This document shows, one piece after another, positions 39,481 to 49,776 of a DNA stretch of 64,000 nt (its first letter is position 1; every line of letters begins with the position of its first letter). The notes under the pieces are model-generated. The model saw only the letters and a program-made list of their open reading frames with translations, searched no databases and was not told the origin of the DNA. The translations under genes and the position numbers were made by a program. This stretch comes from Callaeas wilsoni (taxonomy: Eukaryota > Chordata > Aves > Passeriformes > Callaeidae): positions 35,562-99,561 of the forward strand of contig VWPU01001331.1 in NCBI GenBank assembly GCA_013398955.1. The letters run 5' to 3'.

Positions 39481-42039
39481 AAGCACTGATCAAGCTTCTT
39501 CCTTCATGTGTATGAGTAAGTGTGTAAAACATGTCTTGTAGAAAAGGTGGAGATATAATCGGTTCAAGAATAGTAAATTAATTTATCTTCAAATTTTTAA
39601 ATTGCCAAGTTAAATCCTCTCCTGCTACTGTGTATTTTAAATAGAGTACACACTGCACTGCAGTTTTTTGTTTGTTTTGTTGTGGGGGGCTTTTTGTCAT
39701 CCCTCTCTTTTTTTTTTTTTTTAACATCTCTTGCCAAATTCAAAACTTCCAGGGTCTTCCACTGCTATTATCTTGGAGGTTTTCCAAAGCTCATCTGAGT
39801 CCAGGGCTTCTGATGCATGCCAAAATGTGGATGAGACAAAAACCTGTGTTTGTAGCAGCCCTGGTGTGTGGAATGAAGGGTTGATACTAGACCCTTGTTA
39901 ACCTGTCAGATTGAAATTAGACACTGTTAACCTCTTACTTTTAACATTAAATTTTTAGTGGAAAATGTGACTTGCTCCAAACTGTCTTATGAAAAGATAG
40001 GTTGCAGGTAAAAAGAAAAGATTAATACATTTTAATTTTAAAACATCTATGTGCAGCATTGCACATAATATTTTAAAAATATATTTGATCGCTGCTGATA
40101 ACAATTCCAGTACAGTCAAGGAAACACATGTCTGTCAAGCCCTACTGCTGCAAAGGCAACAGCACAGTCTAGAAAAAACCACCCTTTAGGTACACACTCT
40201 TGACTGTGTTAGTAAGGTAGCGGCTATGCTGAGCAGTGATTTTTTTCCTCTTTGGTTCAAAAGCCTGAAATCAGCAATGGAAAAACTCAGTTAAACAGGT
40301 CAGTTAATGAAGCCGATGTTCAGTGCTGTTTGTTACCCAGATGTTTGTTCCATGGTTTACCTGAGCTCACTGTATGTAGAGGAATGAGTTTATAAATGAA
40401 TTAAAGGACAAAAGCTCTTAACAACCTGAAGATACTTGGGCAATCCTCCTCATTATGGGTCTCCCCTTCCAGGGAAAACATCCACAGGCATGTTCTCCTT
40501 GCAAACCTTCACAGAGGCCTGAGTCCTCATGGTGTTCCTCCAAAGGAGGAGGCTCCTGCCTTTCTTTGTAGTACAAAAAAAGAATTGTTCAACTTTTCCA
40601 TATATCCATGTAAAATCCAGAACCCTCATAGATTTCAGGGGAAATCAGTTAGTAAAACATTTAGGCAACAACCAGTCAAAATTATTTTTGGGTGCTAAAT
40701 GATAAATAAGCATTGTCAGAAGATTTTGGCTTATTTCAACCATAAAGTACACACAGCCCAGAAAAGTCAGCTTGTAAAAAAACACAATAAAATGACACAA
40801 AAGAGGGACTTGATAATCTTTCCAGTCTTATCTTTATTTTTAATTTTATTCTAGTCTATCATTCCAAATTTTCCTAAAAACTGTTTTAAATCAAGGTATT
40901 TTTCATTAATAAAAATATTTTTATAAAACAGGTGCATACAAAATCCAAGTTTCAAGGTAAAACTCTGGGAAAAAAGTAATCCTCTTTGTGTGGGAGTGTG
41001 ATTTAAGGGAAGAAAAGTAGGAGTCACAGGATGCAGAGAAACTTCACTAGAATATATCAAACAGCACTGGAAGTCAATTAATGAGGAGGTAGAAGCAGGG
41101 AAGCATTCAGCTTTACCTCTCTCCAGACAGCAATAAATCTCTTGCAAATTTAGCTGTCAGAAATGATTGCTTTGTTTTTGACAAGTGGCATTACTTCCTC
41201 TTATACTGGAATTAAAATTGATTGAAATTGATTTATGACTTTTCAATATTTCCCACACCCCTTCATTCCTTTCAATTTGAAAACACTATTTCTGTGAAAC
41301 AAGCACAAATGCAAACAGCATATATGTTTCTGGATTTTGTTTTTGTTTCTTTCTTTGAGACATCTAAGTATCAAGATGAGAGAGAGACTGGTAATTAATT
41401 TTCCTTCAAATAAATGCTTTCAGAAACGATGTCTTCCTAAGGCAATGCATTTTTTCAAATAGTTTTTTACTGATTTTTCTGGGTCAAAAAATAGGAACAG
41501 AATAATTATAAATTCTTAAGCAGCACACAGAATGGTTCAAATCAGAACAAAAGTTTTGCTATGCTGCTTGGAAGGATTTCCCATTTAAAGTCTTGCTTCT
41601 GCTTTCGGAGCCACACGGATGAAGGGCAGTGAACAGGCAGTGATGCCAGGTGGTGGCACTGGCCCAAGGAGGGGGCCCAAGGAGGAAGAGAAGCCCATTC
41701 CAGGCAGGGACCCACAAGGGAAAGCAGAATGCACTGGTGGCTCAAGGAGCTTGTGATGGCATTCCATGGTGAAACTGCCTGCAGATGTAGCTCTGCCTGC
41801 ACTTCTTTGGTTTCAGCAGCTGTAAAACTCTGCTTCTTTGGATTCAGCTGCAGGACCAGTTTACCTAAAGTCTTGCAGCAGCAGAATACAGTGTAAGTTA
41901 GGTGTCTTTACTCTGTAGCATTGCTAAGAACATATTGAAAAGTCTGCTTATTCTTGGCCCAGATACAACATGTGAAAGCACCATTTTAAGTGCAGGACCC
42001 AAATGCATCCTGAACATTTCTTGATCCATCATGACACCA

Positions 42040-42185
42040 ACCTTTTAAGACAGCTGTTTTTTATGATCCCCATTTACCTACAGAGAACTGAGGGATAAAA
42101 CATGGAAAGACCAACTGGCTTGCACAGAGCTTCACCAGTAATGAGAGGATGGAGAAAGCACTGGATCAGTCCCTGCTAAGTCTCA
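42040..42185 (+). mobile_element. MIR-like ancient tRNA-derived SINE remnant
   Basis: The series ATGATCCCCATTTACCTACA, then GAGAACTGAGGGA, then a GCTTGCACAGAGCTTCACC-like segment and AGTAATGAGAGGATGGAG follows the MIR/CORE-SINE order (tatccccattttacagatgaggaaactgaggca ... cttgcccaaggtcacacagctagtaa). Such elements are old enough to be shared by mammals and birds. It is recognised by eye and is degenerate. Confidence 0.45.
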
Positions 42186-43189
42186 ACAGAGAGCTGTAAC
42201 CATTTTAACACCATTTCTCCCAGAATATAGATGTTTGTATTTAGTCTAATTGAATTATTTGTTTTTCACTGTTTCTACCCCCTCGTATTTCAGGCCTTTG
42301 CTGACTTCAGCTGTAGAACCCCACATGATGCCAGGGTGCATTGCTTTAAAACTGAGACCAGCATGTCATCCTTATAATGACACACAGGCAGCAGTCCAAG
42401 GACTTCCCTTATCCCAGTGGGCTTTTTCATATGTTCCAAGCAGTGAATAATGAGAAGATAACCAAAAGCATGGCAGAAGAGAGGAGGACAAGGGCAGTAA
42501 TCTGAGCAAGGGAGAGCAGATGGGAAAGGGAACCATGATTGTATAGCTAAATTGCCAAGAATGGGAGTGACTAAAATAAATACAAAGCAGCTGGAGTCAT
42601 AGGGAACATTCTGGGATAGGGTGAGAGGGACGGCAGCATTTCTTTCTTGCCATGAAGTTATGCCATGTTCTTGGTGATTAGTACCTGCTAAACTTGTTTT
42701 TCTAAATCTTGCTGTACTAAATATTTTCCCTCAGAAGGACACAAGGAAACAACATTCACTGTTGCCACACAGCAGTCTTTGGATGACTGACATAGTGAAA
42801 GGATATAACAAATATTTTGTAATTAATAAAGTCTATGGAGTTACAAAAATGACAATAACAATCTACATAAAAACTAGATTGTGAAGCCAATTCCTTTCTT
42901 AATTAATCCTCCAAGAGCACTGAACCCTTGTTATAAGCTGCAACATTGATATTACTTGAGAGAAAATTGGTTCCTGAAGCCTGTAGCCATTGCAGGTAGA
43001 ATCATGGAGCTGTGTGTCGCTAGGAGTCAGAAACACCTTTTTCTGAGAGGTTCTGAGGGACTAATAGTCTGGTTTTCTTCTGCACAGAAACAGCTCTCCT
43101 CTATGCATTAATGACCTGATAACCTTTAGACTTCTTGGTGTCTGTGCAACCTGCAGCAGCAGCAACCTGTCAGAGTCATGTAACCAGAA

Positions 43190-43480
43190 TTGGTTCCTTC
43201 CTCTCCTCTCAGACTGCTTTTCTTTGTTTTCATCTCCTCTGTGCTAACAGCCCTTCTGTGTAGCATCCTGCAAGGTCAATCTCTGGCACTCTCCTTTGGC
43301 ACATCTTGTAACACCCTGGTCTCTTCTCTACCTGTATAGCTATCTGTGCTGGGTAAGTGTCTTCTCTTCTGCAGCTCCAATACCTGGAACAACCTTACTT
43401 GGTCTCTTGTTGACTCTCTGTCTTGTTTCAAATTGCATTTGAAATAGCTTTTCACCTTTGCTATAGCTATTTTTCCTGTT
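43190..43480 (+). mobile_element. Possible L2/L3-like LINE 3' fragment
   Basis: A pyrimidine-rich segment whose end reads TACCTGGAACAACCTTAC, then CTCTCTGTC, then TTCAAATTGCATTTGAAATAGC and TTTTCACC. This echoes the 'tggaacaacctcc...tcaaatc...cttaaaac..acctttt' end of old L2/L3 LINEs. The resemblance is loose; it may simply be unique pyrimidine-rich DNA. Confidence 0.3.
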
Positions 43481-46400
43481 CGCTGCTTGTTTGACTTGTA
43501 ATTGCATTAGAGGCCCTCAGGGAAACACTTTGGCACAGCTAAAAGACAAATCCATATACACATGTCCTGTATTAAAGTGGAATTCACAGGCCAGAAGAGT
43601 TTGTTATTTGATACGTGTTTTTGTAAAACCAAAATGGAGATGGAAGTCTCCCTGCAAGCGTGAGTTTGGAACTGATGCATCCCTCCACCTGTGCTGGAGG
43701 GTGTTTCTCCATGGGTAAGAAGCAATTAGCATCAGCAACTTTTCACATAATAATTTTTAAATACTCTCCATTTTGCAGTGTTTTCCTCCTTTGCTATTTG
43801 GGACATATATTAATGAAGAATTATGAGTGTGAGAGGAGAAGGTCTCTCATCCCCACAGTGTAAGAAATGGTTTTGTCATAAGCCACTGCAACGTGTCAAT
43901 GAAGGTTTTCTGCTGTGCTGAGGAATTCCTGTGCTGTCTCACATTAAACTGTGGTAGGTAATTCGGGAAGTATGATGTTGCACCCTGTCACTGGAGCTAG
44001 AGGCAGTAGAATCTGCATAGCTGTGTAATCTGAACAGGCTGCCTTTCCTCAATGGTAGTTTAGCCTGTATTGAACAGATGGCTCTTTCTGCCTTCCTCTC
44101 CCATTTTATGATGCTGTACTTGTGACAATAAATTCTGAAAAATTAATGCATACATGAAGGCAACAATGCATATATTTTCCTTCTTTCACGAGTTTTGTGC
44201 AAAGGCTGTAGTTCAGGATCTGAGCTTGTTTGATACTAGATACCTTCTTGGCCAGCGAAGTATCTGGTTAGCTTAAGCAAACACAAGGTGTACAAAATTA
44301 CTGCCATAAAGCGTGCTTCATTACTGCAATAATTCCACAGACATCTTGCTTTCTTGCTAATACACACACAGGTTACGTGTATGAAGCTCCAACTACATAA
44401 AGTGGAGGTTAGAGTACTAGGAAATTAAGGGAAGTTTCTTCATTATATAAATAATTCAGATGACTCAGGATCTGGGGTTGACAACAATTCTTCTGTATAA
44501 AGGTAACTACAATGTGGGACTTTCATACTACTCCCAATAGAAGACTCAGAAACAAAACAGAGCAAGAGCCAGGTTTACAGACCAGAGCTTGGTGAAGACT
44601 TGCTCATGCTACGTGTTTTCAGTAAGAGATGAGACTCCTTGATGGGAAGCAGCTATCCAGCCTCCACTGGCCTTGACGACTCAAGGAGGAGTCACAGTTT
44701 CCATTAAATGCAAAATTCTGTATGTATAAACTATGCATGAAATAATGTAGCATACGCATGTACAGCTGTATAAGAGACTACGTATTAGAGGGTTATTAGA
44801 GTTCTCACAGAACAGGCTACAAAGGCATAGCTTTTATTCTCTCACAAGCATTAGTAGGTGTATAATTCTAGTTTTGAGCCAAATGAGTTTGTGACAATTG
44901 ATTTACCCTGGCTGTTGCTACAAAACTTCTTAACAGCGTATTGTAGAACCGGTGAAATAGTTCATAATTAAGTAAGAAATGTTATTATATTTATGTATAA
45001 ACAACTTATTTGTATTCATAGTAGATTGTCTCCACAAATCTATTCTTGTCTCAGAGCCAAATAGAAATTTAATGTCATTGTTATGTTTAGGTGAACATCA
45101 CGCTCTTATATTCCCCTCTGTTTGGCCTTGAATAAAAATCAGAGCAACAATAATATAAATGCTATGAAAGTAGTCATGAACGGTAGCCCATCTGTACTGG
45201 ACAGAATTCTACAAATCAATTAGATGGTCATAAAAAGCTAATCAGATGTGGATGAATCAACTGTGGAAATAAAATGGATTGAACTCTTATGTTTATTGTT
45301 CATGTATAACCCTTTTTAATAATCAAGATGGCTAAATTACACTAATTAACCTTTAAAAATTTAGATGATTTCTAAATAATAGCTTCAAACAATGCCTATT
45401 CTTTTTATTGTTATTTTTAAGTGTTTTGTCCATGACAAAGCAGTTTCTTTAGATCTGCAGAAGTAGTTGTTTTAAGTTGTGCTTTCTTTTTTCCAATTTC
45501 TCAATCATTAGATTTTCCAAAGTATGTTCTCCCACCTCTCCCCCATCAGATAGCATTTAAAGTCAGAGGAAGTCAAATTCATATATCCTAGGAGGAAACG
45601 TCAAGAAAACTTGTCTCCTGGAGGCTCCTTTGAGTTAGGTCTCACTGTTTTCAGGTGGGATGGATTACCTGACATGTCATCAAACCCTCTTCCTAACTAC
45701 AGGAGCACCTCATCTGGGCGAGTGCAATGCTGGCAGCAAAGAGAACGTGTAGCCCAGCCCCTTGGGACAGGTCGCCTGGACCCTTAGCAACCCACAGGGC
45801 AGAGCATAGTTTCAATCCACTTACTGCCACGCTTTGAGGTAGCGAGCAACTGTGAGAGGATTATATGGGTTCCTGTTACAGCAAGGCTGAAGAGGGATCC
45901 CTGCAGCCACAGAAGCCTGGAGCATTTTCTCTTCAACAGGAATGGTTATGGAAAACACCCACTTTTATGGAGCAAGGGAAAAGGTATCTGTAAGGGAATC
46001 TTTCTAGAGACTTTTTATTACCCCTTCAAAGCCCTCTCTCCAGGTTTTCACTGAGGAAAGGATGGCTACTGCTACAGCATCTGCTACTGTAAAAAATGCT
46101 TTGTTTATTCTCACTGGTGCAAATGATTTGTAAACTGATCAATCCAAAATTTACTTTTATTCAGTATTTTGACTACTCGTCCTTCAAAAAATTAATTTTC
46201 AGCATTCTGGGGTTAAAATTTCTCAGTATTGCTGTAAGGTCTTAATTAAAACAAAAGAGATAAATTGTGACATATTAAATAAATAAATAATCCAGGACTG
46301 ATCACAATACATTGGATAGAATGGTGAATGGTTTGAGCTTTCTAAATTACTGATATTACCTGCTGATATGAGGGCTGTTCAAAAGGGCACTTCACTTTTG

Positions 46401-47847
46401 GGTTTATTTATTAAAATCCTGCACTCAACTGTAAGAAATTAGCCTCCTAGAGATGAATCGCTCCCTACTCAGGGGAGCCTGAAGCAAGGAAACCGATCAT
46501 GCACACATTGCGGAACTGCACAGTAACACAAGCTCCAATGTTTTACTGTATCTCTCACACAAAGTGCTAAACAGCAATGTGAGACAAATGTTCTTGGAGT
46601 AATAGTGATGCTCTTAGACATTTTCCTCAAATAATTAATGCCACATTTACAGTGCTGTATAATTATCCTTTTTATCTTTTAACTGGAAGCCCTTACTAAC
46701 TGAGGTGCAGTGCAAAACACAGGCTATTGGACTCTGACAAAACCTGGAAAGATCAGTAAGTCAGCTTTCAGGTAAGCATAAATAAGGAGACACTTTTATA
46801 TGTGAATTTTATACATTGAAGCATAGAGCAGATTCTTCATTAACTCAGGCTCACAAACAAGTGTGCTGTTTATTTAAAGTCTGTCTCACCTTCAACATGT
46901 GGACATTTGAGAGGATTTTTTCAGCATCACTACCCACGCCGAACTCCCTCAGTCAGTAGTCTAGGTGTTGAGACACATCAACATCATGGTAAAACCTTCC
47001 TCTGCTTGTGCCTAATCTTTGGTTACCTCTCAGACTACAGCTACTGCAGCTGCACTTATCAGCAAGCACTGGAGTGTTTCAGATGCACAGAAAGAACAGC
47101 AGAATTTGTAGCTCTGGAAAAAGGATGTTGTAAGAGGTCAATCCTGCATCTACTTTATTATGGGGCTGTGGTGAGAGCTCATCTTTCTGCAGAAACAGTC
47201 CTGACAGTGGAAGTTAGTTGTAGAAGGTAAAACCCAAGGAGACAAAAGGCAAGGAAGGATAAACTGGGAACACCAGTAGCACTGAACCACAGAAGAGCAC
47301 CCTGTTCCTCTATGCCTCTTCGCATAAAGTCATACAGCAGAGGAAGGGAAACTTCCAACAGCTTGGCAGACCTCTGAAATATCCAAGTACATTTAACATT
47401 CAGCTCAGAGCAGACATCACCTTCCCCCTGAATTTTTATGGTACAGGCACATTGGCATTAAGCATTCAAGAATATAAGAACTTGAAACCAAAGAATGGCA
47501 AAGGACTAGGAACAAAGCAAGATGAATGCCACATGACATTTATCATTTGTCTGTTGCATGTATTTGATAGACTATATAGGGTTAATAAATTATCATCCAG
47601 AGTACATCCACTGTTGTTTCCTTAGCTATTCACTATGCCTTTAACCCTTAACTGCTACCTTACTGCCATCTTAAGAAAGAGGAGAGTTCCAAAGTAAGAG
47701 ATCTTTCAAGTAGCCAGCAATTCACTTTGAAAAGTCACTTTGAAACAGCTAATGTGGTCTTTGCAGCCAGTATCTCTTGAGGAAATCAGCAGTCTTTGCA
47801 ATTTATTTCAAGAACTGACCCCAATGAGGATTGAAGTCTTTTTTTCC
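43481..47847. other. Gene-poor intergenic DNA 3' of MBIP
   Basis: AT-rich sequence with no recognised gene, RNA or repeat. The 107-codon plus-strand frame at 46907-47230 has no domain and is treated as chance. Confidence 0.65.
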
Positions 47848-47867
47848 TGCATATATACATATATGCA
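47848..47867. repeat. 9-bp inverted repeat with 2-nt centre
   Basis: TGCATATAT, AC, ATATATGCA. AT-rich, 130 bp left of the longer palindrome at 47998-48025. Confidence 0.85.
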
Positions 47868-47997
47868 CTTGTCCTAATGTAAACCAACAATAAAGAATTT
47901 TAATACTGGACCAGTATTTCAGGCCTAGGACCTACCAAGTAATCTTTTCTAGGGCTTCACTCCTGAATTTTCCAAAGAAAACTACATAGTGCAAAAG

Positions 47998-48025
47998 TAA
48001 GTCTACTGCAAATGCAGTAGACTTA
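47998..48025. repeat. Perfect 13-bp inverted repeat with 2-nt centre
   Basis: TAAGTCTACTGCA, then AA, then the exact reverse complement. It lies about 800 bp past the distal MBIP poly(A) signal. The loop is too short for a microRNA hairpin, so it would act as DNA (cruciform, or binding site of a dimeric protein) if it acts at all. Confidence 0.9.
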
Positions 48026-48828
48026 GCCACCATGTGCTACCAGTACTCATATTACAATGCACAAGAGTGGAGGCTACTGCTTTATAAAAGCTAAATTCCT
48101 GAGGCCATTCCTCCTGGCCCTTTAACAGCCACCTCCTACCACTCTTTCAAGTACTGTTTGAAGTGTGTGGTATGGCAACTATATCCACACTGTACTCTCT
48201 CAAGCTATGGCTCCTGGGCCAGAGGACCAAAAAAAGAAGTAAAGCTTATCTACTTGAAATAAAAAAGTTGCAGCTCACTGTGCTGCTTCACCGAAATACC
48301 CCTCATGAAACATACTGTTAAGGATGTTCAACAATGGCAATGCTTCATGTAACAAAAGTTGTCTCTGTAGGATACTGTACTGATACCTAACATACATGAC
48401 AATCTTCAACTGCAACAGTACCTCTTCGTATCCACTGTTGTATCTGAGGCACTCAGATCTCTTCCTGGAAGGACAACAAGCACCTTAGAAGTTATTACCA
48501 TACTGTCATCTTTCCTGGAGCCAGGACAAGAGCTCAAGCAGCTTTATGTTCCATCTCTGCCAGGTCACCTCCAGAGAAATATTAGCTGCAGTTGCTATAA
48601 GAAATGTTATTCTGGATAAAAAGATGAGGTCACAGAAAATGCCTACTGTTCTTCAAAGGCTGTGTCTGGTCAGTACTGTTCGTAACACCTGTCACAGAGG
48701 CTGACACAGGGACACCAACAATATGACTGCTGTAAGCAGAGCGGTTTACATAAAACTCCCTTGATAACAGCTACTTTTCTTCTAAACAACAAACAGTAAA
48801 TAAAAGAACTTGTGTAAGTAGAAAATGG

Positions 48829-48834
48829 TTTATT
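48829..48834 (-). promoter_or_regulatory. MBIP: Distal MBIP polyadenylation signal AATAAA
   Basis: Minus-strand AATAAA, followed some 40 nt later by a GU-rich element (TGTTTGTTGTTT, near 48783-48795). That is the usual hexamer plus downstream-element arrangement. Cleavage would fall near 48805-48820. Confidence 0.5.
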
Positions 48835-49097
48835 AAAAAACAAACAAACAAAACCAAACAAAAAGTTACAAGACAATCTCACTTCACTGTGTGGCCCAAA
48901 GGTCTGACTTTAACTTGAACTACACAGCTGGCATCCATGCTTCAAAAGTCATGTAAGCATGCATATGGAAGGGAAGTTGGTGCCTTGCTGGCATGCTCCT
49001 CAAAATCTCCCCAGGACGGTTTTTAGAATACATTGTTTGTGAGCAGGTTACAAAATTTGAATCCCACAAGACACTGAAAAAATGAAGAACAATTGTT

Positions 49098-49103
49098 TTT
49101 ATT
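49098..49103 (-). promoter_or_regulatory. MBIP: Proximal MBIP polyadenylation signal AATAAA
   Basis: Minus-strand AATAAA with a T-run and then CAGTGTCTTGTGGG at 49061-49074 as a GU-rich downstream element. It would give a 3' UTR of roughly 580 nt. Another AATAAA at 49254-49259 lacks an equally good downstream element. Confidence 0.5.
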
Positions 49104-49665
49104 TATACATATAGGACTTCAATAATCACCTGTCACACAGAAATGCAATTTGCTGCATTTCTAACAACTGTGAAAACAGTGACAAATACAGAAAAAACCC
49201 CACAGGTAAGCATGCATTCTGCAAGGTTTTGGTAATTTTTTTCCCCAAGTCAGTTTATTTCTGAGGAAGCATTTAATTTAATTTCACAAGTCTATGCAAA
49301 CTACTTACATGAACAGTATTCATAAGATACTCCTTTTGAATACTTAGTCACCAAGAATTACACGTGAGATGTAGCTTTTTTGTGCAGGTTAAGACTTTTC
49401 ACATACAAACAATGCTGCAGTCCTCCTTTATAACAGAAGGGAATGGATTATTAGACTGACATTCCTGAAACATTCTTCATTTTAAAGTAACTATTTCATT
49501 AATAAGGATGCTTTTTAAAAAGTTACTCTGAAAGAAAGCTTTCAAGATCATCCAAAAGGAGCATATATGCATGCTTTGTCTTCATTGCTAGTCATATCTG
49601 ATGAACACTACTCAGGTCTATGGTTTAGATATGTGTAAATCACGACGAGGATTTTGAAAATACTT

Positions 49666-49776
49666 TTATCGAAGAAGCTGCTCAGCCTCCTTGGATTTGC
49701 TTTCTCTTGTTTTCCTCAGTAATGCCTGTTTTATAGCATTGATCTTTTCATCCAGTTCAGCCAATGAATAGCTCTG
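49666..49776 (-). CDS. MBIP: MBIP terminal coding exon 9 (residues 302-337 and stop)
   Basis: The acceptor is TTGTTCTTTTAG. The exon encodes QSYSLAELDEKINAIKQALL, then a charged tail ending EAEQLLR and a TAA stop (49666-49668). Leu/Ile residues at 306, 309, 313, 316 and 320 form a second short heptad helix. The last residues differ from the human C terminus as I recall it. Confidence 0.96.
   Translation of the reverse strand, partial: QSYSLAELDEKINAIKQALLRKTRESKSKEAEQLLR

Larger units (their letters stand above)
48829..49665 (-). other. MBIP: MBIP 3' UTR (probable extent)
   Basis: This is the sequence from the stop codon to the most distal good AATAAA on the minus strand. It is AT-rich and has no long frame. 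Three AATAAA hexamers lie in it, at 49254-49259, 49098-49103 and 48829-48834, so alternative 3' ends are likely. The extent is inferred from signals only; no transcript was available. Confidence 0.6.

Noticed and set aside
46907..47230. 107-codon plus-strand frame 3' of MBIP
   Set aside because: No ATG-context support, domain or splice partner. It lies antisense to the region beyond the gene end.
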